From the NCBI GenBank assembly GCA_942493345.1, contig OW818695.1, forward strand, positions 2,356,001-2,420,000: a DNA stretch of 64,000 nucleotides, given 5' to 3'. The position numbers and the translations under genes were made by a program. Shown here one piece after another: positions 17,406 to 25,084 of the stretch. Below the pieces are notes generated by a model. It had not been told where the DNA came from and did not search any database. It saw only the letters and a list, made by a program, of their open reading frames with translations. Positions within the stretch are counted from its first letter, which is position 1; each line of letters starts with the position of its first letter. This DNA is from GWE2-42-39 sp942493345 (GTDB lineage Bacteria; Bacteroidota; Bacteroidia; Bacteroidales; Prolixibacteraceae).

Positions 17406-17894
17406 TCAGTATTTTTTTACATCGTCTCTGTTTTTCCATTCCCGAAAAATGGAGATTGCCTCTTCGCGCAATAATTCAATAAATTCAATCCGTCTGCTTT
17501 TCATGTCAACCGCCAGTTCGTTGTAAATAAAACGGTCGTCAAAATCAATTTGGGCGGCATCTTCACGATTGCAGGCAAAAAATACTTTTTTAGGCCGTGC
17601 CCAGTAAATAGCGCCCAAACACATGGGGCAGGGCTCGCAGGAAGTATAAATTATACAATCGTCGAGTTGAAATGACCCCAGCTTTTTACAGGCTTCCCGG
17701 ATTGCAATTACTTCGGCATGAGCAGTCGGGTCGTTGATCGAAGTAACCTGGTTAAACCCTTCAGCAATAATTTCGCCATTTTTCACAACCACCGCTCCAA
17801 AAGGCCCGCCAGCATGCGAATTCATTCCTTGCCCTGCCAGCTCAATGGCCCGGCGCATAAAAAAGTTGTGGTTTTCGTTCATGAAAATAGACAT
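17406..17894 (-). CDS. Guanine-deaminase-like cytidine/nucleobase deaminase
   Basis: A 162-aa zinc deaminase of the CDA fold. The zinc site is visible as TAHAE (His59, proton-shuttle Glu61) and EPCPMC (Cys89, Cys92). The sequence NDPTAHAEVIAIREACKKLGSFQL and the C-terminal IEFIELLREEAISIFREWK resemble the Bacillus GuaD guanine deaminase more than the tRNA deaminase TadA. It probably converts guanine to xanthine in purine salvage. A start four codons later (MNENHN, 17882) is equally possible. First gene of a short operon with the nitroreductase and GNAT genes. Confidence 0.88.
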   Translation of the reverse strand: MSIFMNENHNFFMRRAIELAGQGMNSHAGGPFGAVVVKNGEIIAEGFNQVTSINDPTAHAEVIAIREACKKLGSFQLDDCIIYTSCEPCPMCLGAIYWARPKKVFFACNREDAAQIDFDDRFIYNELAVDMKSRRIEFIELLREEAISIFREWKNRDDVKKY

Positions 17895-18084
17895 ATATAA
17901 ATTTGACTTCTAATATTTGCAATATACAAATACGTTTGCCTTTTCAATAATTTAAGTTGAAATGCTTTGATACAAAAGTATTCATTCTCTCTGTGTGTTA
18001 TTCCAAAAAATAAGATGTTTTCGAAGATTTAGGAATGAAAAACGGAGAGAATTATTTCGACCCGCTAAAATTCAATTAATTGAC

Positions 18085-18092
18085 TATCTTTG
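18085..18092 (+). promoter_or_regulatory. Probable -7 element (TATCTTTG) of era
   Basis: An exact TAnnTTTG match 33 bases before the era ATG. It also excludes the longer in-frame reading that begins at 18090. Confidence 0.6.
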
Positions 18093-18125
18093 CCCCACAT
18101 TTTTAAATGCTTCATTTTTAACCGA

Positions 18126-19010
18126 ATGGCACACAAGTCAGGTTTTGTAAATATTATTGGCAACCCGAATGTCGGGAAATCGACCATCATGAATGTGCTG
18201 GTTGGCGAGCGCTTGTCGATTATCACTTCGAAGATGCAAACAACTCGCCACCGGATCAAGGGGATTGTCAGCGGCGATGATTTTCAGATTGTTTATTCCG
18301 ACACACCGGGAATCCTGAAACCACATTACAAACTTCAGGAATCGATGATGAAATTTGTCGATACGGCGCTGGTTGATGCAGATGTAATCCTGTATGTGAC
18401 GGATGTAATCGAAAGTCCGGATAAAAATGAAGAGTACCTGGAAAAGATAAACAATTCGGAAGCCCGGGTAATTGTGCTGATCAACAAAATTGACCTGTCG
18501 ACCCAGGAAAAGGTGATGGAGCTGTACAACGCATGGACGGTGCGAATACCGAAAGCCGATGTTTACGTGATTTCGGCCACCGAGAATTTCAATGTGGCTC
18601 CTATTTTCGATCGCATACTGGAACTTTTGCCCGAGTGTCCGCCTTATTTTCCGAAAGATGAACTGACCGACCGCAACGAACGTTTCTTTGTGTCGGAAAT
18701 CGTCCGCGAAAAAATTCTTCTGAATTTTCAGAAAGAAGTTCCTTATTCGGTGGAAATAGAAGTGGAAGAATTCAAAGATGATGCAAAAATGCTGAGCCTG
18801 CGCTGTGTAATTCATGTTACCCGCGACAGCCAGAAAGGGATCATCATCGGGCACCAGGGAAAAGCGCTGAAAAAGATTGGCACCGAAGCCCGTCTCGACA
18901 TGGAAGAATTTTTTCAGAAAAAAGTATTCCTGCATTTGTATGTAAAAGTGAGCAAGGACTGGCGCGACAAAGACCGCATGTTGGGCAACTTTGGATACGA
19001 TATGCAGTAG
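18126..19010 (+). CDS. era: GTPase Era
   Basis: An essential-type GTPase that binds 16S rRNA and assists 30S assembly. The G domain shows G1 GNPNVGKST (residues 12-20), G3 DTPG and G4 NKID, and the C-terminal KH domain shows IIIGHQGKALKKIG. At 294 aa from the MAHKSGF start it has the family's usual length. The neighbouring der gene, another ribosome-assembly GTPase, follows in the same direction 170 bases on, separated by a hairpin-rich repeat. Confidence 0.96.
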   Translation: MAHKSGFVNIIGNPNVGKSTIMNVLVGERLSIITSKMQTTRHRIKGIVSGDDFQIVYSDTPGILKPHYKLQESMMKFVDTALVDADVILYVTDVIESPDKNEEYLEKINNSEARVIVLINKIDLSTQEKVMELYNAWTVRIPKADVYVISATENFNVAPIFDRILELLPECPPYFPKDELTDRNERFFVSEIVREKILLNFQKEVPYSVEIEVEEFKDDAKMLSLRCVIHVTRDSQKGIIIGHQGKALKKIGTEARLDMEEFFQKKVFLHLYVKVSKDWRDKDRMLGNFGYDMQ

Positions 19011-19016
19011 GAAGAA

Positions 19017-19165
19017 GCCCCTCCTAACCTCCCCTAAGGGGAGGAATTGAACAGCCGGTCTTCGGTGAACGACAAACGGCTGTTTTTAGAACTGGGAGGC
19101 TGAATTGTTAAATTATTGAATAACGGCTGCTATCTCTCCCCCTTTGGGGGAGTCGGAGGGGGTCG
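19017..19165. repeat. MITE-like element with G/C-rich terminal inverted repeats
   Basis: The left end GCCCCTCCTAACCTCCCC and the right end (complement GACCCCCTCCGACTCCCCC) are inverted copies; each end is itself a small palindrome (CCTCCCCTAAGGGGAGG and CTCCCCCTTTGGGGGAG). The element of about 150 bases fills the era-der gap and has no gene. Confidence 0.7.
19051..19088 (+). terminator. Probable terminator after era
   Basis: ACAGCCG pairs with CGGCTGT and is followed by TTTTT. It lies inside the MITE-like element, about 40 bases after era. Confidence 0.55.
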
Positions 19166-19180
19166 GTTAGATTTTGAAAT

Positions 19181-20485
19181 ATGAGTATAGTAGCAATTGT
19201 AGGAAGGCCCAACGTGGGAAAGTCGACATTATTTAACCGGTTGACTGAAAGCCGACAGGCCATTGTTGATGAAACGGCCGGAGTGACCCGCGACCGTCAG
19301 TATGGAAAGTCGATATGGAACGGCGTAGAATTTTCGGTGATTGACACCGGGGGCTACGTAGTAAATTCGGATGATGTTTTCGAGGAAGAAATTCGCAAAC
19401 AAGTTGTTATTGCCATTGAAGAAGCCGATGTCATCATTTTTGTTGTCGACGTTGAAACCGGAATAACTGACATGGAAGATGCCGTTTCGGGAATTCTTCG
19501 CAAATCGAAAAAACCGGTATTTGTTGCCGTCAACAAAGTCGATAATCCGACCCGGGTCATCGAATCGCACGAATTTCATTCGCTCGGATTGGGCGAACTT
19601 TTTTGCATCTCATCGATGAATGGCAGTGGAACCGGTGATCTGTTGGATGCTGTCGTTGAAAGCCTGCCTAAAAAAGCAATTGATGAGTCAGAAGAAAGTA
19701 TTCCCCGTTTTGCCGTGGTGGGACGTCCCAATGTTGGGAAATCATCGTTCATCAATGCACTGATCGGGGAAGACCGCAACATTGTAACCGATGTTGCCGG
19801 AACAACCCGAGACTCAATACATACCCGCTACAACAAGTTCGGGCACGATTTTTATCTGGTCGACACGGCCGGATTGCGCAAAAGAGCCAAGGTGAAGGAA
19901 GATATCGAATTTTACTCGGTAATGCGTTCAATACGTGCCATCGAGGAGTCGGATGTTTGTCTGTTGATGCTTGATGCCACCCGCGGAATTGAAGCGCAGG
20001 ACCTGAGTATTTTTAACCTGATGCTGCGCAACAACAAAGGTGTGGTAATCCTGGTGAACAAGTGGGACCTGGTTGAAAAAGATAATTCATCGACCAAAGA
20101 ATATACCAAGGCTATTCAGGAACGCATTGCTCCATTTGTCGATGTGCCTATCATTTTCATGTCGGCGCTTACCAAGCAACGCATCTTCAAAGCGCTGGAA
20201 ACCGCGGTTGAGGTGTATCAAAACCGTCAGCAAAAAATAAAAACTTCGGCCTTAAACGAAGTGATGCTCGATGCCATTGAAAAATACCCACCGCCTGCAA
20301 TCAAAGGCAAGTATGTAAAAATAAAATACATTACCCAGCTGCCTAACCCAACTCCTGCTTTTGCTTTTTTCGCCAACCTGCCACAATATGTGAGAGAGCC
20401 GTACCGCAGGTATCTCGAAAACAAAATGAGGGACGAATTTAACTTTACAGGGGTTCCGATCCAGATTTACTTCCGGAAAAAATAA
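19181..20485 (+). CDS. der: GTPase Der (EngA)
   Basis: A tandem-G-domain GTPase for 50S ribosome assembly. The first G domain has GRPNVGKST (residues 8-16), DTGG and NKVD; the second has GRPNVGKSS, DTAG and NKWD; a KH-like domain ends in NPTPAFAFFANLPQYVREPYRRYLEN. The 434-aa length is standard. It follows era in the same direction. The 3' flank carries a short TCATTGATGGTCATTG word also seen in the repeat after the pseudouridine synthase gene at 62 kb. Confidence 0.96.
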   Translation: MSIVAIVGRPNVGKSTLFNRLTESRQAIVDETAGVTRDRQYGKSIWNGVEFSVIDTGGYVVNSDDVFEEEIRKQVVIAIEEADVIIFVVDVETGITDMEDAVSGILRKSKKPVFVAVNKVDNPTRVIESHEFHSLGLGELFCISSMNGSGTGDLLDAVVESLPKKAIDESEESIPRFAVVGRPNVGKSSFINALIGEDRNIVTDVAGTTRDSIHTRYNKFGHDFYLVDTAGLRKRAKVKEDIEFYSVMRSIRAIEESDVCLLMLDATRGIEAQDLSIFNLMLRNNKGVVILVNKWDLVEKDNSSTKEYTKAIQERIAPFVDVPIIFMSALTKQRIFKALETAVEVYQNRQQKIKTSALNEVMLDAIEKYPPPAIKGKYVKIKYITQLPNPTPAFAFFANLPQYVREPYRRYLENKMRDEFNFTGVPIQIYFRKK

Positions 20486-20564
20486 AAGGGTCATTGATGG
20501 TCATTGAGAATTATTGGTAAAAACAACACAACACAAGTGTCATGTCAATCAACAGAAGACGATT

Positions 20565-20640
20565 TGTCATCCTGAGTGAAGCGAAGGATCTAATGATTAG
20601 AGCTATTTTCAACGGATGCTTCACTGCGTTCAGCATGACA
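20565..20640. repeat. Palindromic intergenic repeat, family B, copy 2
   Basis: An imperfect inverted repeat: TGTCATCCTGAGTGAAGCGAAGGATC faces GGATGCTTCACTGCGTTCAGCATGACA across about 24 bases. This word pair is a familiar bacterial extragenic palindrome type. It could fold in RNA after der. Confidence 0.75.
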
Positions 20641-20733
20641 AAACAATATTGACATGATATTAATGACAATATTTGACAAAAACCCGGATAATTTTAACGA
20701 GAAAAATTTGGAGACTGTCAGTAGAATTCAGAA

Positions 20734-21522
20734 ATGTACACGCACGAAGAACTGCATCAACTTCTCGAAGAAAAGGTAAAACAATACAACCAGCCCGGAT
20801 TCATTCTGTCGGACCCAGTTCAGGTTCCGCATCAGTTTCTGAAGAAGGAAAACATTGAAATTTCGGGATTTCTGGCAGCAACTATCGCCTGGGGACAGCG
20901 ACCTGTCATCATCCGAAATGCGCAATGGCTGATGCAGGGAATGGACAACAATCCGTATCAATTTTTGCTGGACACCACCGAGGCCGACTGGCTACACCTG
21001 GCTGGTTTCAAACACCGTACATTCAATTCTGCCGACCTGTTTTTCTTTCTGAAATCGCTTCAGAATATTTATAAAAACCACGGCGGACTGGAGCAGGTTT
21101 TTACTGACGGCTATCAATCGGATCAGACTGTGTTTTCGGCATTGACCCATTTCCGCAGAATATTTTTTGAAGTTGATTCGCCGCAACGCACACAAAAACA
21201 CATCTCGGATGTATCGAAAAACTCGTCGGCCAAACGGTTGAACATGTTTCTTCGCTGGATGGTGCGCAACGACCATGCCGGGGTCGATTTCGGGCTGTGG
21301 AAAAATATCCCGCCATCGGCGCTGATGCTGCCATTGGATGTGCATACCGGCAATATTTCGCGCCATCTCGGATTGTTGCAACGAACACAAAACGACTGGA
21401 AAGCAGTGGTTGAAGTGACTTCACGCCTGGCTGAATTCGATCCAACTGACCCGGTGAAATACGATTTTGCGCTGTTTGGGATGGGAGTGTTTGAAAGTGA
21501 AACCAATTTGCATCATCTGTAA
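20734..21522 (+). CDS. TIGR02757 family protein
   Basis: A 262-aa conserved protein of the TIGR02757 (DUF2400) family, found mainly in Bacteroidota. It is mostly helical, with ISGFLAATIAWGQRPVIIRNAQWLMQ near the start, SAKRLNMFLRWMVRNDHAGVDFGLW, PLDVHTGNISRHLGLL and a C-terminal DFALFGMGV. The RWMVR...D-V-H-T pattern reminds me of helix-hairpin-helix DNA glycosylase folds, but that is a guess; no activity is known to me. It appears monocistronic. Confidence 0.87.
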   Translation: MYTHEELHQLLEEKVKQYNQPGFILSDPVQVPHQFLKKENIEISGFLAATIAWGQRPVIIRNAQWLMQGMDNNPYQFLLDTTEADWLHLAGFKHRTFNSADLFFFLKSLQNIYKNHGGLEQVFTDGYQSDQTVFSALTHFRRIFFEVDSPQRTQKHISDVSKNSSAKRLNMFLRWMVRNDHAGVDFGLWKNIPPSALMLPLDVHTGNISRHLGLLQRTQNDWKAVVEVTSRLAEFDPTDPVKYDFALFGMGVFESETNLHHL

Positions 21523-21651
21523 ATAAAAAATATTTCCCTTCGGGTTCCTGATTTTTTATATTTGGAAGGTGATTTAATTTCAATGGGTTACGTCTTGTTT
21601 TGACCGGTTTTCTGTATTTTTGAATGTGAAACGAAAATTCATCAACCATGA

Positions 21652-21703
21652 AATAGCCATGAGTGCAAAAGTCTGCACGAACCAGAAATGTATAAATGGC
21701 TAT
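21652..21703. other. Nested inverted repeat in an intergenic region
   Basis: An outer pair AATAGCCAT/ATGGCTATT encloses an inner pair GTGCA/TGCAC (21663-21667, 21674-21678). It ends 78 bases before the NTF2-like gene. It could be a structured leader or an operator. Confidence 0.4.
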
Positions 21704-21781
21704 TCCATTCCATTGCAAATTTGATTGAAAAACGAAAGTAGAAACGGAAATTATACGAACCATATTTGAATTTTTGTACGA

Positions 21782-22228
21782 ATGAAAAAGATAATTGCAA
21801 TCTTCATTATAACTCACACGACAATGGTGTATGCACAGGAAAAAATGACCGTTCAGGAGAAAATTATCGGGTTGGAAAAAGCAGCCCTCGAACGATGGAA
21901 CAACGGCGACCCGGCAGGGTTTATCGAGTTGTCGGCCAAAGATGTCACGTATTTTGATCCGCTTATTGAAAAGCGGATTGACGGGTTGGATGCGCTGACC
22001 AAGTTGTACGAACCTCTCAAAGGAAAAGGCAAGGTCGACCGTTATGAAATGATTGATCCGCAGGTTCAGGCAACAGGTGAAATGGCTGTTTTAACGTACA
22101 ACCTGAATTCTTATTCGGGGGGCAAAATTTATAAATGGAATTGTACCGAAGTGTTCCGGCTCGAACCCGGTGGAAACTGGAAAATTATCCACACACACTG
22201 GTCGCTCACACAACCTGCTTTGAAATAA
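21782..22228 (+). CDS. Secreted NTF2-like (SnoaL/DUF4440-type) protein
   Basis: 148 aa with a signal peptide (MKKIIAIFIITHTTMVYAQ). The mature part has the cone-shaped NTF2 pattern: an N-terminal helix EKAALERWNNGDPAGFIEL, then DVTYFDPL, DGLDALTKLYEPL and strands ending GGNWKIIHTHWSLT, as in SnoaL-like/DUF4440 proteins. Such domains bind small molecules or act as simple hydratases or isomerases; no catalytic residues can be assigned. It stands alone. Confidence 0.82.
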   Translation: MKKIIAIFIITHTTMVYAQEKMTVQEKIIGLEKAALERWNNGDPAGFIELSAKDVTYFDPLIEKRIDGLDALTKLYEPLKGKGKVDRYEMIDPQVQATGEMAVLTYNLNSYSGGKIYKWNCTEVFRLEPGGNWKIIHTHWSLTQPALK

Positions 22229-22486
22229 CGAGTTTCGTTTGTGTTGAGAGGTTGTCCTCCAATAGATCATTTTTAAATTTTGAACCTGTGTAAATCTGTG
22301 GTAAAATACAAATTACTGAAACACAGAGTTGCACGGAGAAAGAATGCCGGGTATCACGGAGTTTTTTTGATAGCATCTTTCAAAAGGACAATTTTTTATT
22401 TGATAAAAATAGTACCTTGCGTGGACAATAACGGAATCCGAATCTTTCGTTATAAACCGAAAAATAAACATTCAAACCCATGTAAT

Positions 22487-23392
22487 ATGATTGATATTGA
22501 CCAACTGGACGACCAGTTCAGCATTGAAGGCGAAGTAGGATTTGCAGAATTGGAATATGATTTGGTTTTTATGACCGTATCGAACAAATATGCCGATGCA
22601 GATATTTGTCTGTACGGGGCACATGTTACAAGTTTCAGGCCCCACAACACGATGGACATTTTGTGGATGAGCCCGCAAAGTAATTTTCAGGTAGGAAGCC
22701 CGATCCGTGGTGGCATTCCGGTTTGCTTCCCATGGTTCGGCCCGCACAAAACCGACCCCGAAAAACCAATGCATGGTTTTGGCCGCCTCATGTACTGGGA
22801 TGTTGCAGAAACTACTTCGCTGCCCAACGGCGAAACGTTGGTTCGCCTGCAACTCTGCTCTTCAGAAGAAACAAAAGTATACTGGCCATATGATTTCTGT
22901 GCCGAAATGTGCATTACCGTAGGACGCACCCTGACCGCGACTCTGAAAGTGACAAATACTTCGACCGAACCACTTGAATATACCTGCGCGCTGCATTCGT
23001 ATTTCAACTTGTCGCTGATCGATAATATTTCGATTACCGGCCTGCAAAACACCGGCTACCACAACCAACTTGACGGAAGCGACGGTTTTCAGGACACTGA
23101 AAAACTTAAAATAACCCAACCTGAAACCCGGCATTATTTTAATACCGAAACAACCTGCGTAATTGAAGATCCTATATACAGAAGAAATATTCGCGTGGAA
23201 AAATCGGGAAGCAAGATAACAACTGTTTGGAACCCCGGGGAAGAATCTTGCCTAAAAATTACAGACCTGCCCGATGATGGTTTTGAAACTTTTATTTGTG
23301 TGGAAACGGTAAACGCGTTTGAAGATGTAATCAGCCTGGCTCCCGGCGAATCGAACGAAACAACAGCTATTATTGGATTGCTGGAAGAATAA
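22487..23392 (+). CDS. D-hexose-6-phosphate mutarotase (aldose 1-epimerase family)
   Basis: 301 aa. It interconverts the anomers of glucose-6-phosphate or a related sugar phosphate. Family markers are visible: YGAHVTSFRPH, DILWMSPQSNFQVGSPIRGGIPVCFPWFGPH (the Arg and phosphate-binding region), MHGFGRLMYWDV with the catalytic-type His, ALHSYFNLS with the second His, and a C-terminal FICVETVNAFEDVISLAPGES with the catalytic-type Glu. The close match to the YeaD type rather than the galactose mutarotase GalM makes a phosphorylated substrate likely. The start at 22487 (MIDIDQ) replaces a longer reading through repeat-like DNA. A terminator follows. Confidence 0.9.
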   Translation: MIDIDQLDDQFSIEGEVGFAELEYDLVFMTVSNKYADADICLYGAHVTSFRPHNTMDILWMSPQSNFQVGSPIRGGIPVCFPWFGPHKTDPEKPMHGFGRLMYWDVAETTSLPNGETLVRLQLCSSEETKVYWPYDFCAEMCITVGRTLTATLKVTNTSTEPLEYTCALHSYFNLSLIDNISITGLQNTGYHNQLDGSDGFQDTEKLKITQPETRHYFNTETTCVIEDPIYRRNIRVEKSGSKITTVWNPGEESCLKITDLPDDGFETFICVETVNAFEDVISLAPGESNETTAIIGLLEE

Positions 23393-23415
23393 TCAAAAAA
23401 TGTTCAATATGTATA

Positions 23416-23455
23416 CAAAGGCTCTCCCTTTAACGTTAGGGCCTTTGTTTTTTTT
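23416..23455 (+). terminator. Terminator of the mutarotase gene
   Basis: CAAAGGC pairs with GCCTTTG around an inner CCT/AGG stem, then an eight-T run follows. It also separates the housekeeping side from the AT-rich metal block. Confidence 0.85.
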
Positions 23456-23463
23456 ATACATTA

Positions 23464-23493
23464 TTTGGAATGAATATAAATTAGCTATATTTG
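23464..23493 (+). promoter_or_regulatory. Promoter of the metal-efflux operon
   Basis: TTTG at 23464-23467 and TATATTTG at 23486-23493 with an 18-base spacer match the Bacteroidota consensus. The -7 box overlaps the first possible start codon of the His-rich gene, so translation must begin later. Confidence 0.65.
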
Positions 23494-23502
23494 CAAAAAA
23501 TA

Positions 23503-23874
23503 TTGGCATTGAAGCACTGGGTTGATAAAATAATAAAATACTTCCTTTTACTGATCTTTTTAGAGTATTATGGAAGTATTACATTCTTTAATCATGCCCA
23601 TATTATAAATGGTGTAACCATTGTTCATTCCCATCCGTTCATTTTCAAGAATGTTAAAAATTCAGCGACTCACCAACACACAACCAAAGGATATATTCTT
23701 ATTCAGCTATTATCGAATTTTGTAACTACCGTTTCATTTGCAGCATTTTCATTTAAAATTTACAAATCCATCTTTAATAAATATATTCTCCCAAGATTAG
23801 ATGAGAATTTATATAATACTTCCTGTTTATATCCGAACGGATTACGAGCACCTCCTTTTAAATACACTTCTTAA
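23503..23874 (+). CDS. Small His-rich two-helix membrane protein heading the metal-efflux operon
   Basis: About 123 aa. A first membrane segment (YFLLLIFLEYYGSITFF) is followed by a loop with three His pairs (NHAHI, VHSHP, THQH), a second segment (ILIQLLSNFVTTVSFAAFSF) and a basic tail. The loop would face the periplasm and could bind Zn or another divalent metal. I recall similar unnamed proteins in front of Bacteroidota CzcCBA-type operons. No ATG is available. TTG codons at 23491, 23503 and 23509 are in frame, and I chose 23503 because 23491 lies within the promoter. It is the first gene of the block, and the adaptor gene follows after 97 bases. Confidence 0.7.
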   Translation: MALKHWVDKIIKYFLLLIFLEYYGSITFFNHAHIINGVTIVHSHPFIFKNVKNSATHQHTTKGYILIQLLSNFVTTVSFAAFSFKIYKSIFNKYILPRLDENLYNTSCLYPNGLRAPPFKYTS

Positions 23875-23971
23875 CGGATGACTTTTATTTTCATCTGAGT
23901 TTTCTTCAAAATACTTGTAACCAAAAATATGGTTACAAATCAATAATTGTGTATTTAAAAAATTACAAAAC

Positions 23972-25078
23972 ATGAATAAATTATTTGTGATTTGCATTGT
24001 TGTATTAATCTTTACAGCATGTAATCATAACAATGAAACAAAAGAAACAGCCGACTATAACGTAAATAGCGATACTGTTACTATAACAGATAGTTCTCCG
24101 ATACTTAAAAAGCTCTTAAGTCAAAAAGTAAACACAAAATCATATTCATTTGAACTAACTACTTCGGGTACGGTAAAAGCAATTCCTAATAATTACGCAT
24201 TAATTGCAGCCCCATTTGCCGGGCGAATTACCAAGTCATACGTAAAGCTCGGACAAGAAGTAAATGCTGGTTCTCCTGTATTCGAAATAAGTTCTCCTTC
24301 TTATTACGAGACAGGAAAAGATTATTGTCAGACAAAAGAGGAAGTGAATTTAGCACATAAAAATCTTATCAGACAAAAGGATCTCTTAAATAAAGGAGTT
24401 GGCGTACAAAAAGACTTTGAAGAAGCAGAAGTTAATTATGCTTTAAAAAAGAAAGATTTTGAAAATTCGATAGCAAGTCTTAAAGTTTTTCAAGTCGATA
24501 CATCTGGTTTAGTTTTAGGGCAACCATTAATTGTACGTTCTCCGATAAAAGGAACAGTAGTAGAAAATAATATTGTTATCGGTCAATATATTAAGGAGGA
24601 TTCAGAACCTGTTGCAACAGTTGCCGAGCTTAGTAAAATTTGGGTTGCAGGACAAGTTAAAGAAAAAGATATTCGTTATATCAACGATATCTCCGAAGTA
24701 GATATTAAACTAATAGCGTTCCCCGAAAAAATTATCAAGGGGAAAATATACCATATCAACTCGATCATCGAAGAAGATACCCGTTCAGTACAGGTACTTA
24801 TTGAATGCGATAATAAAGATAAAATGATGAAGCCAGGCATGTATGTTACAGCAAAATTCACTCATAACATCGAAAATTCAATTATTGTACCATCAAAAGC
24901 AGTCTTCCAAATGGACGATGCCAGCTACGTTTTTATTTCTATTGGTGAAAATAAATATCTGAAACGGAAAATCGAAACACTAACAGAAGATAAGGATAGT
25001 GCTATTGTTAAATCTGGCCTGAAGTCGGATGATATAATAATTATAAATGGTGGTTATTATTTACTCGAAGAAAAATAA
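23972..25078 (+). CDS. RND efflux periplasmic adaptor, CzcB/CusB type
   Basis: A 368-aa membrane-fusion lipoprotein (leader ending FTAC, Cys about 16) that links the inner-membrane RND pump to the outer-membrane channel. Visible are the barrel-sandwich hybrid halves (IAAPFAGRITKSYVKLGQEVNAGSPVFEISSP and LIVRSPIKGTVVENNIVIGQYI), a short alpha-hairpin between them (EEVNLAHKNLIRQKDLLNKGVGVQKDFEEAE) and a beta-barrel domain (IWVAGQVKEKDI...MKPGMYVTAKF). There is no Met-rich N-terminal segment of the CusB kind. It is 6 bases upstream of the pump gene. Codon use is AT-rich. Confidence 0.93.
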   Translation: MNKLFVICIVVLIFTACNHNNETKETADYNVNSDTVTITDSSPILKKLLSQKVNTKSYSFELTTSGTVKAIPNNYALIAAPFAGRITKSYVKLGQEVNAGSPVFEISSPSYYETGKDYCQTKEEVNLAHKNLIRQKDLLNKGVGVQKDFEEAEVNYALKKKDFENSIASLKVFQVDTSGLVLGQPLIVRSPIKGTVVENNIVIGQYIKEDSEPVATVAELSKIWVAGQVKEKDIRYINDISEVDIKLIAFPEKIIKGKIYHINSIIEEDTRSVQVLIECDNKDKMMKPGMYVTAKFTHNIENSIIVPSKAVFQMDDASYVFISIGENKYLKRKIETLTEDKDSAIVKSGLKSDDIIIINGGYYLLEEK

Positions 25079-25084
25079 GCAGGC

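Noticed and set aside
22280..22486. N-terminal extension of the mutarotase gene
   Set aside because: The extra codons run through repeat-like non-coding DNA (CACAGAG/GGAG words), and the known family starts near 22487.
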